From Cristatella mucedo (Eukaryota; Bryozoa; Phylactolaemata; Cristatellidae), in the NCBI GenBank assembly GCA_009760855.2, contig WPIO01000037.1, forward strand, positions 3,737,501 through 3,765,000: a DNA stretch of 27,500 nt, written 5' to 3'. This document shows positions 10,202-19,239 of this stretch, piece after piece (within the stretch, counting starts at the first letter, position 1; every line of letters starts with the position of its first letter). The notes below the pieces were generated by a model, which was given only the letters and a program-made list of their open reading frames with translations, was not told the origin of the DNA and did not search any database. A program made the position numbers and the translations under genes.

Positions 10202-10277
10202 TAATAATAATAATACATTTGATATAGCAACCTCCGAGAACTCCACCTCTTCCTAGGCACTTAACATTTGTGGATTA
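10202..10277 (-). mobile_element. L2-like 3' tail attached to repeat copy Y
   Basis: On the minus strand this reads a TAGGAAGAGG segment, a GTTCTCGGAGG segment, GCTATATCAAATG and then ATT repeats. That is the order seen at the 3' ends of the L2 copies in this window. It directly adjoins copy Y (10278-10640), so together they may form one minus-strand non-autonomous element of about 440 bp that uses an L2-type tail. Confidence 0.6.
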
Positions 10278-10640
10278 ATGCAGTAACCTCTGTACAAGCT
10301 GGAGACAAAAATTTTGCATGCAGCCAAAGTGGTTCGTGGGCCCCAAGGACTCAACCTGGCAATTCATTGGGTTATATGGCTGACATAAAAACATGTAGAC
10401 TTTAGAGTTTTATTCCTGTCCATGCTGTTCCACACTGCAGCTGAAGTACTTATTAAATCAAATCCCAGGACTAGTACTGACTACCATTGCAATCAGATAA
10501 TAAGAGACTGCCAGGTCTGTTACCCGAAGTAATCTGCTGGCCATCCTTAATTGCCTCTTCTAGTGAGGCAGCAAAACTAAGGCTTTCCTACGGCCAAATA
10601 AGTGAGGCAATTGAATCAGCACCGACCTTTACTTGCAATG
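10278..10640. repeat. Dispersed repeat copy Y, uninterrupted
   Basis: Partner of copy X (8588-8840 plus 9119-9215). It is continuous through the point where X is interrupted. No domain is recognised. The L2-like tail on its left flank suggests retroposition on the minus strand. Confidence 0.7.
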
Positions 10641-10752
10641 CTGCCGAAAGCTGCCGCGTCGGCAGAGCGTCGGATCGTCGTGGTGGGCCGTAGTGGATTC
10701 GTGAACACTAGGAGACGGAAAGGAGAAGGGAAAGGTTGAAAGGAGCTTGCGC

Positions 10753-11721
10753 CACACAGCTCGATGCTGCCAAGGCTTCGGCAGAGAAAGTGCACTGATG
10801 CAGCTTCTTTTTCTTAAGGAGAGAGAAGGAGAGAGAGGTGGCTTCTCCCGGTTGTGCCCACAGATGCTTGGTGGTTACTCAACGTTCAACGTCCCAGCCG
10901 ATGCCCGGCTGTGGTAGCCAGCTACAGCCTCTCATGTATGAGGGGCCTCTAAAACTGATGGAGGCGAGCAGCTCATGCATGACGGACCTTTAAAAATGAA
11001 GGAGGTGTGCCTCAAGTCGGATGTCATATGCTTCCTATTCACCGATATTTTCTTGATAGGCCAAGCAGCCGACAAGGTGAATGTCATCGGGGTACCAATT
11101 AAGATCGACCAGTTCCTTGTTGACGAATTCGGAATGGATAATCATGGTACAATTCGCCCCCGGCAGGGGGAGACCATGTCTACCGATGGGGATTGTGGCA
11201 GCCTCACTGAGGCCTCATGTCAGCCAGCCGATTGTACTAGCCTTGTACCATGCCGAGACGTCTGGCCACCTCCCAGCTGCTGTTCCTTTCTCTTTGACCC
11301 AACTTGTGTGGCAGCTTGCCTGGCGTCGTCGGCTGCTCTGCAGCACTCTCACTCGTGCAGCTCTTGCCCTGCCTGTCGCTGCAGCCTACTTCGTGATCAT
11401 TCTTTTGAAAGAATACGAGGTCGGAGGTCGCCGAAGCCGCTTACCTTTTCTGCTGCGAAAATACAGTCAAGTGGATAAAGGCTGATCGGCCAAGTAGGTC
11501 AGAGCTGCTGGAACCTCCTGCACCCGGAACTAGGTCGAGGACTCAGGCCAACACACTGCCGAGCCCTTCGTCGGCTTGGGGCTGCGAGCTAGGCTGAGTG
11601 CTGCCTGCATATTCGCTTGCTAGGAGGCAGGCCTGAACGATGATGAGGCCTGAACGATGAGGACGATGGCAGGATTCGAGGCCCCGACCTGCCGCCGGCC
11701 GGTCGACGGGAGGAAGGAGTT
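10753..11721 (+). repeat. PH-fragment repeat, copy A (about 969 bp)
   Basis: Near identical to 15110-16123. The left edge starts CACACAGCTCGATGCTGCC and the right edge ends GGTCGACGGGAGGAAGGAGTT; sequence outside is unrelated. Internal differences from copy B: A has two instead of three roughly 41-bp units around 10930-10990, lacks about 17 bp in the region matching 15702-15718 of copy B, and has an extra 15-bp tandem duplication (GGCCTGAACGATGAT) near 11640. The right end on the minus strand contains GCCTCGAATCC (11672-11682), a fair B-box match, followed by CTGCCAT as in the SINEs. No terminal repeats or transposase frame were seen, so the means of spread is unknown. Confidence 0.85.
10975..11478 (+). 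pseudogene. PH-domain fragment resembling PLEKHG5-type Rho-GEF, inside repeat copy A
   Basis: The open frame of 167 codons begins HDGPLKMKE and continues with SDVICFLFTDIFLIGQ and VIGVPIKIDQFLVDE over residues 2 to about 52. This order matches the first strands of a PH domain as found after the DH domain in PLEKHG5-like guanine-nucleotide exchange factors: the EGPLRLKE-type start, the CFLFTDLLLVTK-type strand, and the VIRPPLLVDKIV-type strand. PH domains in these proteins help bind membranes and position the DH domain on Rho GTPases. The rest of the frame (about residues 60-167) is Ser/Cys-rich and not recognisably PH, so at most half of a domain is present. No DH domain lies upstream. I call it a captured fragment, probably not a functional gene. 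The family match is from memory of the motif pattern and needs an alignment. Confidence 0.6.
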
Positions 11722-12094
11722 GCCCCGTGAAATCGAAAGTTACTCAGCAAATTGAGCAAAGGTTCCTCTCGGCACACTCTGGCTGCCGTGGCCTTTGTCT
11801 ACCACGGCAGGCTGTATTTCTACTGCATTTTCTTTGCCAAAGCAGTGCCACGGCAGTAGAACAGCAGGCCTACTTGGTGAGCCCTAAAGAAATGGCTGAG
11901 AGCCCAACTCAAGCCATCAAACGACCTTGCATTCAATGTTATTGACTTTTTTCGGTTGCCCACATGCTTTTATAACGAACCTTAGGGACGTCATCGTGAA
12001 CGACGTGACAGCATTACCTAGATCACCGGGAAACCTGACAGGTGCCGACGAGGCCTTACATCTGGCACCTAGCAGGCCTGCCCGGCAGTCATGT
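11722..12094. other. No gene seen
   Basis: Contains short open frames only. A CCACGGCAG motif recurs several times between 11790 and 11860, in direct and near-inverted arrangement, without a clear element structure. Confidence 0.4.
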
Positions 12095-12180
12095 ATAATT
12101 AATATAATATATAATTCATTTATATAGCGCCCTAAGAGAATGGGGGCTGCTACCGAATCACCTCTGCAGATAGCTTAATG
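12095..12180 (-). mobile_element. L2-like 3' end
   Basis: On the minus strand TCTTAGGGCGCTATATAAATG leads into an AT-rich tail at 12095-12118, the clearest GCGCTATATAAA motif in the window. The upstream body (12180 and higher) does not resemble the ORF2 of the other copies, so this may be a SINE or a very short 5'-truncated copy. Confidence 0.55.
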
Positions 12181-12793
12181 TGGCCAAGCACAACCCGGGA
12201 ATGCCGTGAAGTGACAAAATGAGTTTATCTCGTGAGCTGTTAACCAACATGCCGGAGTCAATAGCATGAAGATATGGCTAATGAAAGCCAAAAATAAATA
12301 ACACATGCCAATTGACTGCTCTCGGATACCCACAGGAGAAATATTCGAGAACCAAATCTCATCTGCCACAAATGCAGGCCAAAGCGAATGATACATGCCA
12401 CAAGCATGCTCCTGTGAATAAATGAAAGAGAGCTGATGCTGATCAATTAAAGGATACCATGGACCACAATAGGACAAACTTGGATTGACTAATCGCGTTC
12501 GCTGGCTCTGTTTCTGCACTTTATGAATAATTTTATTAAGTACAGGTAAAATTATTCTTAGCAGCAAATGAAAATCTTGAGCAAATATGGCTCTTTCGGA
12601 TAGACTCTAAGAATGGTGATTAGTGGAAGTCGTTGCTAGTCACTAGGAGCTGCCACACAACTTCACAAGTTTCATTTATCTTGACAACAACAAAGCAGAA
12701 TGCTGCAAGCAGGCTGTCTCCACTTCAAGAGAGTGATGGGAAAATAGATGTCGGAATAGAGAAATCCACTAAATCATACTTTGCCTGGTGCCT
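12181..12793. other. No gene recognised
   Basis: A minus-strand frame of 130 codons (12175-12567) is open and hydrophobic in places but shows no domain. It may be part of the body of the minus-strand retroelement whose tail is at 12095-12180. Confidence 0.35.
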
Positions 12794-12898
12794 GCTCTCC
12801 GCAGACTTCGTCAAGATCCCTGGATCAGCTGCTCGGAAAAATGGCTAAACAGCAGCAAAACTCTGCTGACTTGATGCCGAGAAATAGCATTGAGAGCT
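12794..12898. repeat. Dispersed repeat, partner of 10030-10137
   Basis: Shares AAATGGCTAAACAGC, AAAACTCTGC and GAGAAATAGCAT with the other copy. The flanks differ. Confidence 0.65.
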
Positions 12899-13110
12899 AA
12901 TAGTGGCCACCTCGACCATTCATGGTAGCCACACCTAGAGAAGGTCACCATATTCGTGTGCCTGCCCCATACAACCCTTATATCTGCAGCTGCCACTGCA
13001 GCTTCTATGAAAATCTACAGAAACGGCCGATGCAACGCTAATTCACTCATCACCGCGCCTTCAAAGGAGTTTCGAGCAAGCGAAACCCGCTGTCAGGCTG
13101 CTTTCAACGT

Positions 13111-13567
13111 ACGTGTCACAACGCACGTGTCACAACGCACGTGTCACAACGCACGTGTCACAACGCACGTGTCACAACGCACGTGTCACAACGCACGTGT
13201 CACAACGCACGTGTCACAACGCACGTGTCACAACGCACGTGTCACAACGCACGTGTCACAACGCACGTGTCACAACGCACGTGTCACAACGCACGTGTCA
13301 CAACGCACGTGTCACAACGCACGTGTCACAACGCACGTGTCACAACGCACGTGTCACAACGCACGTGTCACAACGCACGTGTCACAACGCACGTGTCACA
13401 ACGCACGTGTCACAACGCACGTGTCACAACGCACGTGTCACAACGCACGTGTCACAACGCACGTGTCACAACGCACGTGTCACAACGCACGTGTCACAAC
13501 GCACGTGTCACAACGCACGTGTCACAACGCACGTGTCACAACGCACGTGTCACAACGCACGTGTCAC
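13111..13567. repeat. 14-bp satellite with an E-box per unit, about 32.6 units
   Basis: The unit ACGTGTCACAACGC is repeated head to tail. The CACGTG hexamer first occurs at 13124-13129 and recurs every 14 bp to 13558-13563, giving 32 sites. A 33rd follows in the edge sequence at 13567-13572. The first unit has TACGTG instead. All units look identical. Because 14 is not a multiple of three, each plus-strand frame cycles through the same 14-residue repeat (RVTTHVSQRTCHNA), so the open frames of 167 to 209 codons here are a by-product of the repeat and not genes. Confidence 0.95.
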
Positions 13568-13820
13568 ACGTGCCGATCATCGTAAACAGCAGCTGCAGCT
13601 GCAGAGTACAGTGTAGGAGACATCGCGTGATCCAGCCTCCTACGGATCACGTGCTCCACCTTGGCTGATGTTGGGGTGCTGGCATCGCCACCAGCCCAAG
13701 GCAGCCAACTCAAAACCTCGTGCCGATCTGTCAATGCTGGTGGCCAACAGCAGCTAACTCGCCTCACAGCAACAGCTGACCGACTTGTAGAATACTGTAC
13801 CGCATTAAGTGATAATATAT

Positions 13821-13822
<2 letters not shown>

Positions 13823-13852
<30 letters not shown>
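13823..13852. repeat. (GT)n microsatellite
   Basis: About 15 GT dinucleotides followed by ATAAATATATAT. Confidence 0.95.
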
Positions 13853-13855
<3 letters not shown>

Positions 13856-13859
13856 AATA

Positions 13860-14905
13860 TATATAATTCTGTCTTGCATTTATACGATTGCATAATTCTG
13901 CCTCTCTTTTTCCGGGACTACACGGGAAAAGCCCATCGCCCACCTGAAACTAGTGTACATCACAAAAAATAACCGACGTCTTGAGAGGCGAGCACACGGG
14001 TGGTGCATCAAAAAGGCAGAACCTCACAGAACGAAGGTGAACAGCCACAAACGTTACTCGCTGCATCGAATTGGTTTGCCGGAGCGAACCAAAACAGGGC
14101 GACTTAGGGCTGGACGTGTCGCTTATTATTCAGGAGCGACGGAAACGTGCGACTCAAGTTTGAGAAACAGGAAAAGTGCACCGGAGCCCCTGGAGCTTGG
14201 AGCACATCCCACAAGCAAATTGGCTCTTTAAAATCAGGATAGCATCAATCTGAAAACCAAAATCTGACACTGCTTGGCATCATTCTAGTTCAACAACAAA
14301 ATTCCGTGGCGAGATTGTATGCGAATGTAAACGCCAACGCCGCGTACGTTTAAATGACCACCGGAGCCCGGTGTGATCTCTGTTGACGATCTTGCGCGGC
14401 CTCCGGTCTGACCATCACAGGAGCCGTCAAACCAGTTCCGTCTTTATGCTGACAGTATTCTTGAAACAGTGTGCATAGTCGTGAGGCCTGCGAGACTAGG
14501 AGATGGACAACGAGCATGTTGGAACAAGTCAAGAGATGGGCGATAGGGCAGCTTCACGACTACCTCTCGGTTAAAGCTTCGCCGCCTGGTGAAGTCTGCG
14601 CTCGCTGCCTTGAATTCCACACGTACCGGAAACTTTGCATGCTCTCAATATAATGTGAGCATGCAGTCAGCAGCTTATATGAGCAAATTCCGACATGTCT
14701 AACTATCCAGTGGCTTAGACGATGCAGCAAAGTGCTTACTGTCTTCCATTTAGGAACGAAAAGCAGCTTCAGACGTCAAAATAAAGAAATTAACCAAACT
14801 ACTTTCAGTGTGTCAACGATAAGCAAGAGTCTGCACTCAATTGATCGGCTGCTGCTGCTGCTGCTGCTGCTGAGCGAAGGCTGCCCAACCGTCGGAAGGC
14901 TGGAT
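13860..14905. other. No gene seen
   Basis: Mixed sequence with several open frames of 60 to 90 codons and no recognisable domain. A (CTG)n run of eight triplets lies at 14848-14872. Confidence 0.4.
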
Positions 14906-15003
14906 GTGCAGGAAGCACTAGGAGCCCTGAGAGCCATAGGGCAGCCATTGGTTGGCACATCGATCTGCTGATCAATGTGCTGATCAATTCTAACGTGCCT
15001 GCC
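14906..15003. repeat. Left direct repeat flanking PH-fragment copy B
   Basis: Shares CACTAGGAGCC, GGGCAGCCATTGG, CGATCTGCTGAT and TGCTGATCAATTCTAAC with 16198-16285, in the same order and orientation. The pair brackets copy B and the short third PH fragment. Divergence between the two is moderate, so this duplication looks older than the split between copies A and B. Confidence 0.75.
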
Positions 15004-15109
15004 ATCATGCTTCCAGATAGAAGAAAGAAGAGAGCAAACATCAACATCCGGATGTCTTGTCTTTGGACTGACGAATGCAGCTACAGCCAGCTGTCACATC
15101 GGAGCTCGG

Positions 15110-16123
15110 CACACAGCTCGATGCTGCCAAGGCTTCGGCAGAGAAAGTGCACTGATGCAGCTTCTTTTTCTTAAGGAGAGAGAAGGAGAGAGGGGGAGAG
15201 GTGGCTTCTCCCGGTTGTGCCCACAGATGCTTGGTGGTTACTCAACGTTCAACGTCCCAGCCGATGCCCGGCTGTGGTAGCCAGCTACAGCATCTCATGT
15301 ATGAGGGGCCTCTAAAACTGATGGAGGCGAGCATCTCATGTACGAGGGGCCTTTAAAATGATGGAGGCGGGCATCTCATGCATGAGGGGCCTTTAAAAAT
15401 GAAGGAGGTGTGCCTCAAGTCGGATGTCATATGCTTCCTATTCACCGATATTTTCTTGATAGGCCAAGCGGCCGACAAGGTGAAGGTCATCGGGGTACCA
15501 ATTAAGATCAACTAGTTCCTTGTTGACGAATTCGGAATGGATAATCATGGTACAATTCGCCCCCGGCAGGGGGAGACCATGTCTACCGATGGGGATTGTG
15601 GCGGCCTCACTGAGGCCTCATGTCAGCCAGCCGATTGTACTAGCCTTGTACCATGCCGAGACGTCTGGCCACCTCCCAGCTGCTGTTCCTTTCTCTTTGA
15701 CCGCGCTTTCTTTTTACGCAACTTGTGTGGCAGCTTGCCTGGCGTCGTCGGCTGCTCTGCAGCACTCTCACTCGTGCAGCTCTTGCCCTGCCTGTCGCTG
15801 CAGCCTACTTCGTGATCATTCTTTTGAAAGAATACGAGGTCGGAGGTCGCCGAAGCCGCTTACCTTTTCTGCTGCAAAAATACAGTCAAGTGGATAAAGG
15901 CTGATCGGCCAAGTAGGTCAGAGCTGCTGGAACCTCCTGCACCCAGAACTAGGTCGAGGACTCAGGCCAACACACTGCCGAGCCCTTCATCGGCTTGGGG
16001 CTGCGAGCTAGGCTGGGTGCTGCCTGCATATTCGCTTGCTAGGAGGCAGGCCTGAACGATGAGGACGATGGCCGGATTCGAGGCCCCGACCTGCCGCCGG
16101 CCGGTCGACGGGAGGAAGGAGTT
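15110..16123 (+). repeat. PH-fragment repeat, copy B (about 1014 bp)
   Basis: Near identical to 10753-11721. It has three roughly 41-bp tandem units between about 15290 and 15412, each built on CTCATGTATGAGGGGCCT or a close variant. That is one unit more than copy A. It also carries a GCGCTTTCTTTTTACGC stretch near 15702-15718 that is missing in A. The tandem units duplicate the DNA that encodes the start of the PH fragment. Confidence 0.85.
15378..15515 (+). pseudogene. PH-domain fragment in copy B, ended by a nonsense codon
   Basis: From ATG at 15378 the frame reads MHEGPLKMKE, then SDVICFLFTDIFLIGQ, then VIGVPIKIN, and stops at TAG 15513-15515 after 45 codons. Copy A has GAC CAG at the place where B has AAC TAG, so the frame continues in A. 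B reads KVKVIG where A reads KVNVIG. The EGPL of B is closer to the family pattern than DGPL in A. The 17-bp difference further down would also shift frame between the two copies. I infer that neither copy is under coding constraint. Confidence 0.6.
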
Positions 16124-16133
16124 TAAATTGGCG

Positions 16134-16188
16134 GCCTCAAGTCGGATGTCATATGCTTCCTATTCACCGATATGTTCCTGATCACCAA
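16134..16188 (+). pseudogene. Third PH fragment (C) ending at a splice-donor-like site
   Basis: This starts with GCCTCAAGTCGGATGTC, as in copies A and B, and reads LKSDVICFLFTDMFLITK. The last residues ITK match the LLVTK pattern of PLEKHG5-type PH domains better than the IGQ of copies A and B. At 16187-16190 the sequence runs AAGTAAGG, so GTAAGG could be a 5' splice site directly after ACCAA. At the same position copies A and B continue into further PH coding sequence. C therefore looks like exon plus intron start, and A and B like joined exons. It lies 10 bp after copy B, with no acceptor site before it, so it is a fragment and not a complete exon. Confidence 0.5.
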
Positions 16189-16197
16189 GTAAGGCTA

Positions 16198-16285
16198 GAT
16201 GAGCATGAACCACTAGGAGCCAAGGGCAGCCATTGGCTGGCAGATCGATCTGCTGATTGACATGCTGATCAATTCTAACATGCAA
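16198..16285. repeat. Right direct repeat flanking copy B and fragment C
   Basis: Partner of 14906-15003. It is slightly shorter (a few bases are missing after CACTAGGAGCC). Confidence 0.75.
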
Positions 16286-16289
16286 GAGG

Positions 16290-16741
16290 GAGACAGCCAC
16301 GTTAGCTTTACCAGACTGACAGGTGGGATGCAAAGCAAATACTTCAATACGAAAGAAATTTGGGAATGACGAATATTAAACAGACTCGGACAGCTAGCTG
16401 TGTGCCTCAGCTACCAGCTCTGTACAAAGTAAATTTAGCTAAAAAAGAATGAGTAATTCCCAACGACGAGTCCCTAGCACTAGACAACGAATATAAGCCT
16501 AACCCAGGTATGAGCCTAACCTTTTACCCTTTAGGTAATTCGATCCACATTATGTAACCGTATTTCAAATGTGGTTGTGGTGTGGTGGCTTCTTTGTGTC
16601 CGAACAGAACTAGGACGAAAACACAGCAAACCCTGAAGATGCAAATCCAACGGGCAACGAAGCCAACGGGCAACGAATAAAGGTGGTGCATTAACCTCAT
16701 ATCACGGCTTGCGACTTATGAGACCCAGTTATGCCGAAGAT
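16290..16741. other. No gene seen
   Basis: AT-richer DNA with small direct repeats such as CAACGGGCAACGA (twice near 16650-16677) and AGCCTAACC (twice near 16496-16520). Confidence 0.4.
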
Positions 16742-16828
16742 GCAGCACAGGAAGGCAGCACAGGAAGGCAGCACAGGAAGGCAGCACAGGAAGGCAGCAC
16801 AGGAAGGCAGCACAGGAAGGCAGCACAG
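16742..16828. repeat. 13-bp minisatellite, about 6.5 units
   Basis: The unit GCAGCACAGGAAG is repeated head to tail with no visible changes. It is followed directly by ACTAACCTTAACCTTAAC. Confidence 0.95.
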
Positions 16829-17189
16829 CACTAACCTTAACCTTAACAAGTTTTGTGCCACATAGGCGCTGAGAGGTCTTGCTTGACGGCAATGAAGGGT
16901 TCTCGGCATTCAGTAAAGGCCATGACCTACGCAAGCGGCTTAGTGGCCCACGAGTCGATACAAACTCCCGAAGCACGATCGACTGCCTATTGCACAGCCT
17001 CAGCTTTTACCCTGCAGTGGCCACATGCTATCACATTTTTTGTTCCTAGCCACTGCAATTCAGGAACACCAAATAGTTAATATCGGTTGAAATCTGGCTG
17101 GCTTAGCTCCTAGCAATTTCTGAGCTGCAAATGCATGAGCTGCTGTAACGGCAGCTCATGTTTCACGAGTACTATCAAACTTCCTGCGC

Positions 17190-18560
17190 TTGAGTGGCCC
17201 GAGTCGGCCTTGCCGGCAACGTTTGTACATACCTAAGCGTCATTACGAAGGAGAGACGGCTTCACGAACTCGAGAAATGCAAGGAGAGTGCTTCACGAAC
17301 TCGGAAGCTCGCAAAGTGCCGTCGTCTTAGCCGACGCCGCCGCTGCCAGCACCGGCTTCTGCTGCCAGAGCTTGCTGAACTGGCTGAGCTGCCGTCAGGC
17401 CGACATTTATTTACCCGGTGGCGTTCGGACGTCGGAGAGAGCAGCTCGGCTCGGCAGCCAATCAGAGAAGCCGGCTGGAGCCACCGCCGGCCTACACATC
17501 CGACCTCTTTTGCAGCTGCTGCTGGTGAATCACCACAGTGCGGACGTCACAGAAATTTCGGAGCGGGAGCCAATCAAGGGAAGCCTGCTGCTGAGGTTCG
17601 GCGCAGTACACGCAGTAACCAATGAGCGCAGCACATCCTGCCGCACGAAGGCAGCCCAAGCAGCAGCAGCAGCAGCCACGCTTGTGGGAGACTTTGGTGT
17701 ACCGGCGCCGGAAGAAGCTCAGCACAGAGCAGCAGACAACCCCGGGCGAAACCGGCTTGGGCTCTGCGGGCTGCGTCGATAGCGTGAAGCCTGACCCCCT
17801 CCCTTTGCCATGGGCAATTTTGCCGGTCGGTGAAGGAGGTCGGCTGCAGCATCGTAGCCGATTGAGCTGCAGAAGCATGAACGCCACGCCTCTGCGCCAG
17901 GCCAGCGGCCAGCAGGTGCAAATGCGCAGCAGGGAATGCACGAAGAGACGCTGCTTCGCTCAGGTCGCTAGCCGTTCAGTGAGTGAGAAAATAGCCGATA
18001 GCCGATGCAGAGCTGCGTGCTGGGGCGACAACTAAGCTAACCTAGCCCAGCCCGGCCCGGCCGACGTTCTGGGCACCGAGAGAAGTCGGAAGCCGTGTGC
18101 AGACGACGCTGACGACGGACGATGTGGAATTTCGGGTTGCGGTGCTGCGCAATCAAGGTCGCCAGTGCGGCCCTCAGTCTGCTGCGCACGCTGCTCATGT
18201 CTGGCACTGTCCATTGCTTCAGACGTGCGACAGGGCGAACTGGTGCCGCTGTACTGGTTCCTCGCTGGGCAAGGTCTTGCTGGTCCGTAGCGCCGCCGCC
18301 GCGTGAGTTGGCACGTGGACCGGCGTGGACCGGCTCGTCGCTGCCTGCAGCTGCACTGCTCGCAGGACTCGACTCGGCTGCCTGACCTTCGGTCGAGAGC
18401 CGCTGGCAGGAAAAGCGCTGGCATCGGCCGTGAACTACAGGCGGCGTGCATAGTGCACGTGACTTATTATGTGTGCAAGCTCGCCCTTGCGAGTGAGCTC
18501 GTACTAGCTCCCAGAAGTGAAAGCGCGTGCGGAGTAGGATCCCAGGGAAGGTGCTACCTC
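17190..18560. promoter_or_regulatory. GC-rich, CpG-rich stretch with three CCAAT boxes; promoter candidate
   Basis: CCAAT occurs at 17458-17462, 17570-17574 and 17619-17623, all in the same orientation and the first two followed by CA as in NF-Y sites. A CRE half site (CGTCA) lies at 17545-17549. The whole stretch is GC-rich with many CpG. Open frames on the plus strand (17194-17625, 17622-18035, 18122-18385) and minus strand (17492-17941) have no recognisable domain. The frame from 17622 has a short Gln run and a basic patch (YRRRKK). I see a possible promoter and first exon but cannot fix a start site or a strand. Confidence 0.35.
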
Positions 18561-18564
18561 ATCT

Positions 18565-18889
18565 CTTAATGTCTTTGGTCGCAATGCAGGCTAAAGAGAC
18601 CCTACTAGTACAGTGACAGTGACCGTGTCCTCACGCGACCTACATTCACATGCAAGTGACAACATCACCAGGTGCCACAATAGCATCGCTGCAGTCAAGT
18701 GACGACTGAGACGCAGGAGAGCTCCGACTGCATGTCCTTGTAAATACACGTCAGTTGAAGCCTGAGATAAGATAGACGTGTGTGGCGTATAGTATGTGCC
18801 GTTTTAGTGAACTTCATAAAAATATGTCAGAGGGAAAAGATGCTGAAAATGGGGCAATTTGAGCAAATTCTTTGGATTTCTACTCACAT

Positions 18890-18890
<1 letters not shown>
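18565..18890. other. No gene seen
   Basis: Unremarkable DNA between the GC-rich stretch and the CT-rich repeat. Confidence 0.4.
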
Positions 18891-19065
<175 letters not shown>

Positions 19066-19239
19066 TGTGTGTGTGTGTGTGTGTGCGCATAAATGAGGTT
19101 CATATGACTTTCAAAAAGCATTACAATATCATGGTTCTTCTATGGAACGAGTACTCAACATCTTCTGTCCTTCGGGGATATAATGACTTTGTGCAGAAAT
19201 GACTAGAGGTCGATTTTAGTGTTCAATGTGTAGGCTGAG

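Noticed and set aside
11081-11485. Alternative frame of 134 codons in PH-fragment copy A ending YFVIILLKEYEVGG, with a hydrophobic stretch
   Set aside because: The PH motifs are in a different frame, and the 17-bp difference in copy B breaks this frame, so it is not conserved between near-identical copies.
13111-13567. Possible CRISPR-like array
   Set aside because: There are no spacers; units are directly abutting and identical, and the DNA is eukaryotic.
12956-13668. Three overlapping plus-strand frames of 167 to 209 codons with the RVTTHVSQRTCHNA repeat
   Set aside because: They are the same 14-bp satellite read in three frames; openness follows from the repeat having no stop codon in any phase.
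16800-16852. Telomere-like CTAACCTTAACCTTAAC next to the 13-bp minisatellite
   Set aside because: Only about two and a half CCTTAA units; too short to be a telomeric tract.
17194-18451. Several Arg/Ala-rich open frames on both strands of the GC-rich stretch
   Set aside because: High GC lowers stop frequency in all frames; none shows a domain, a clear start context or agreement between strands.
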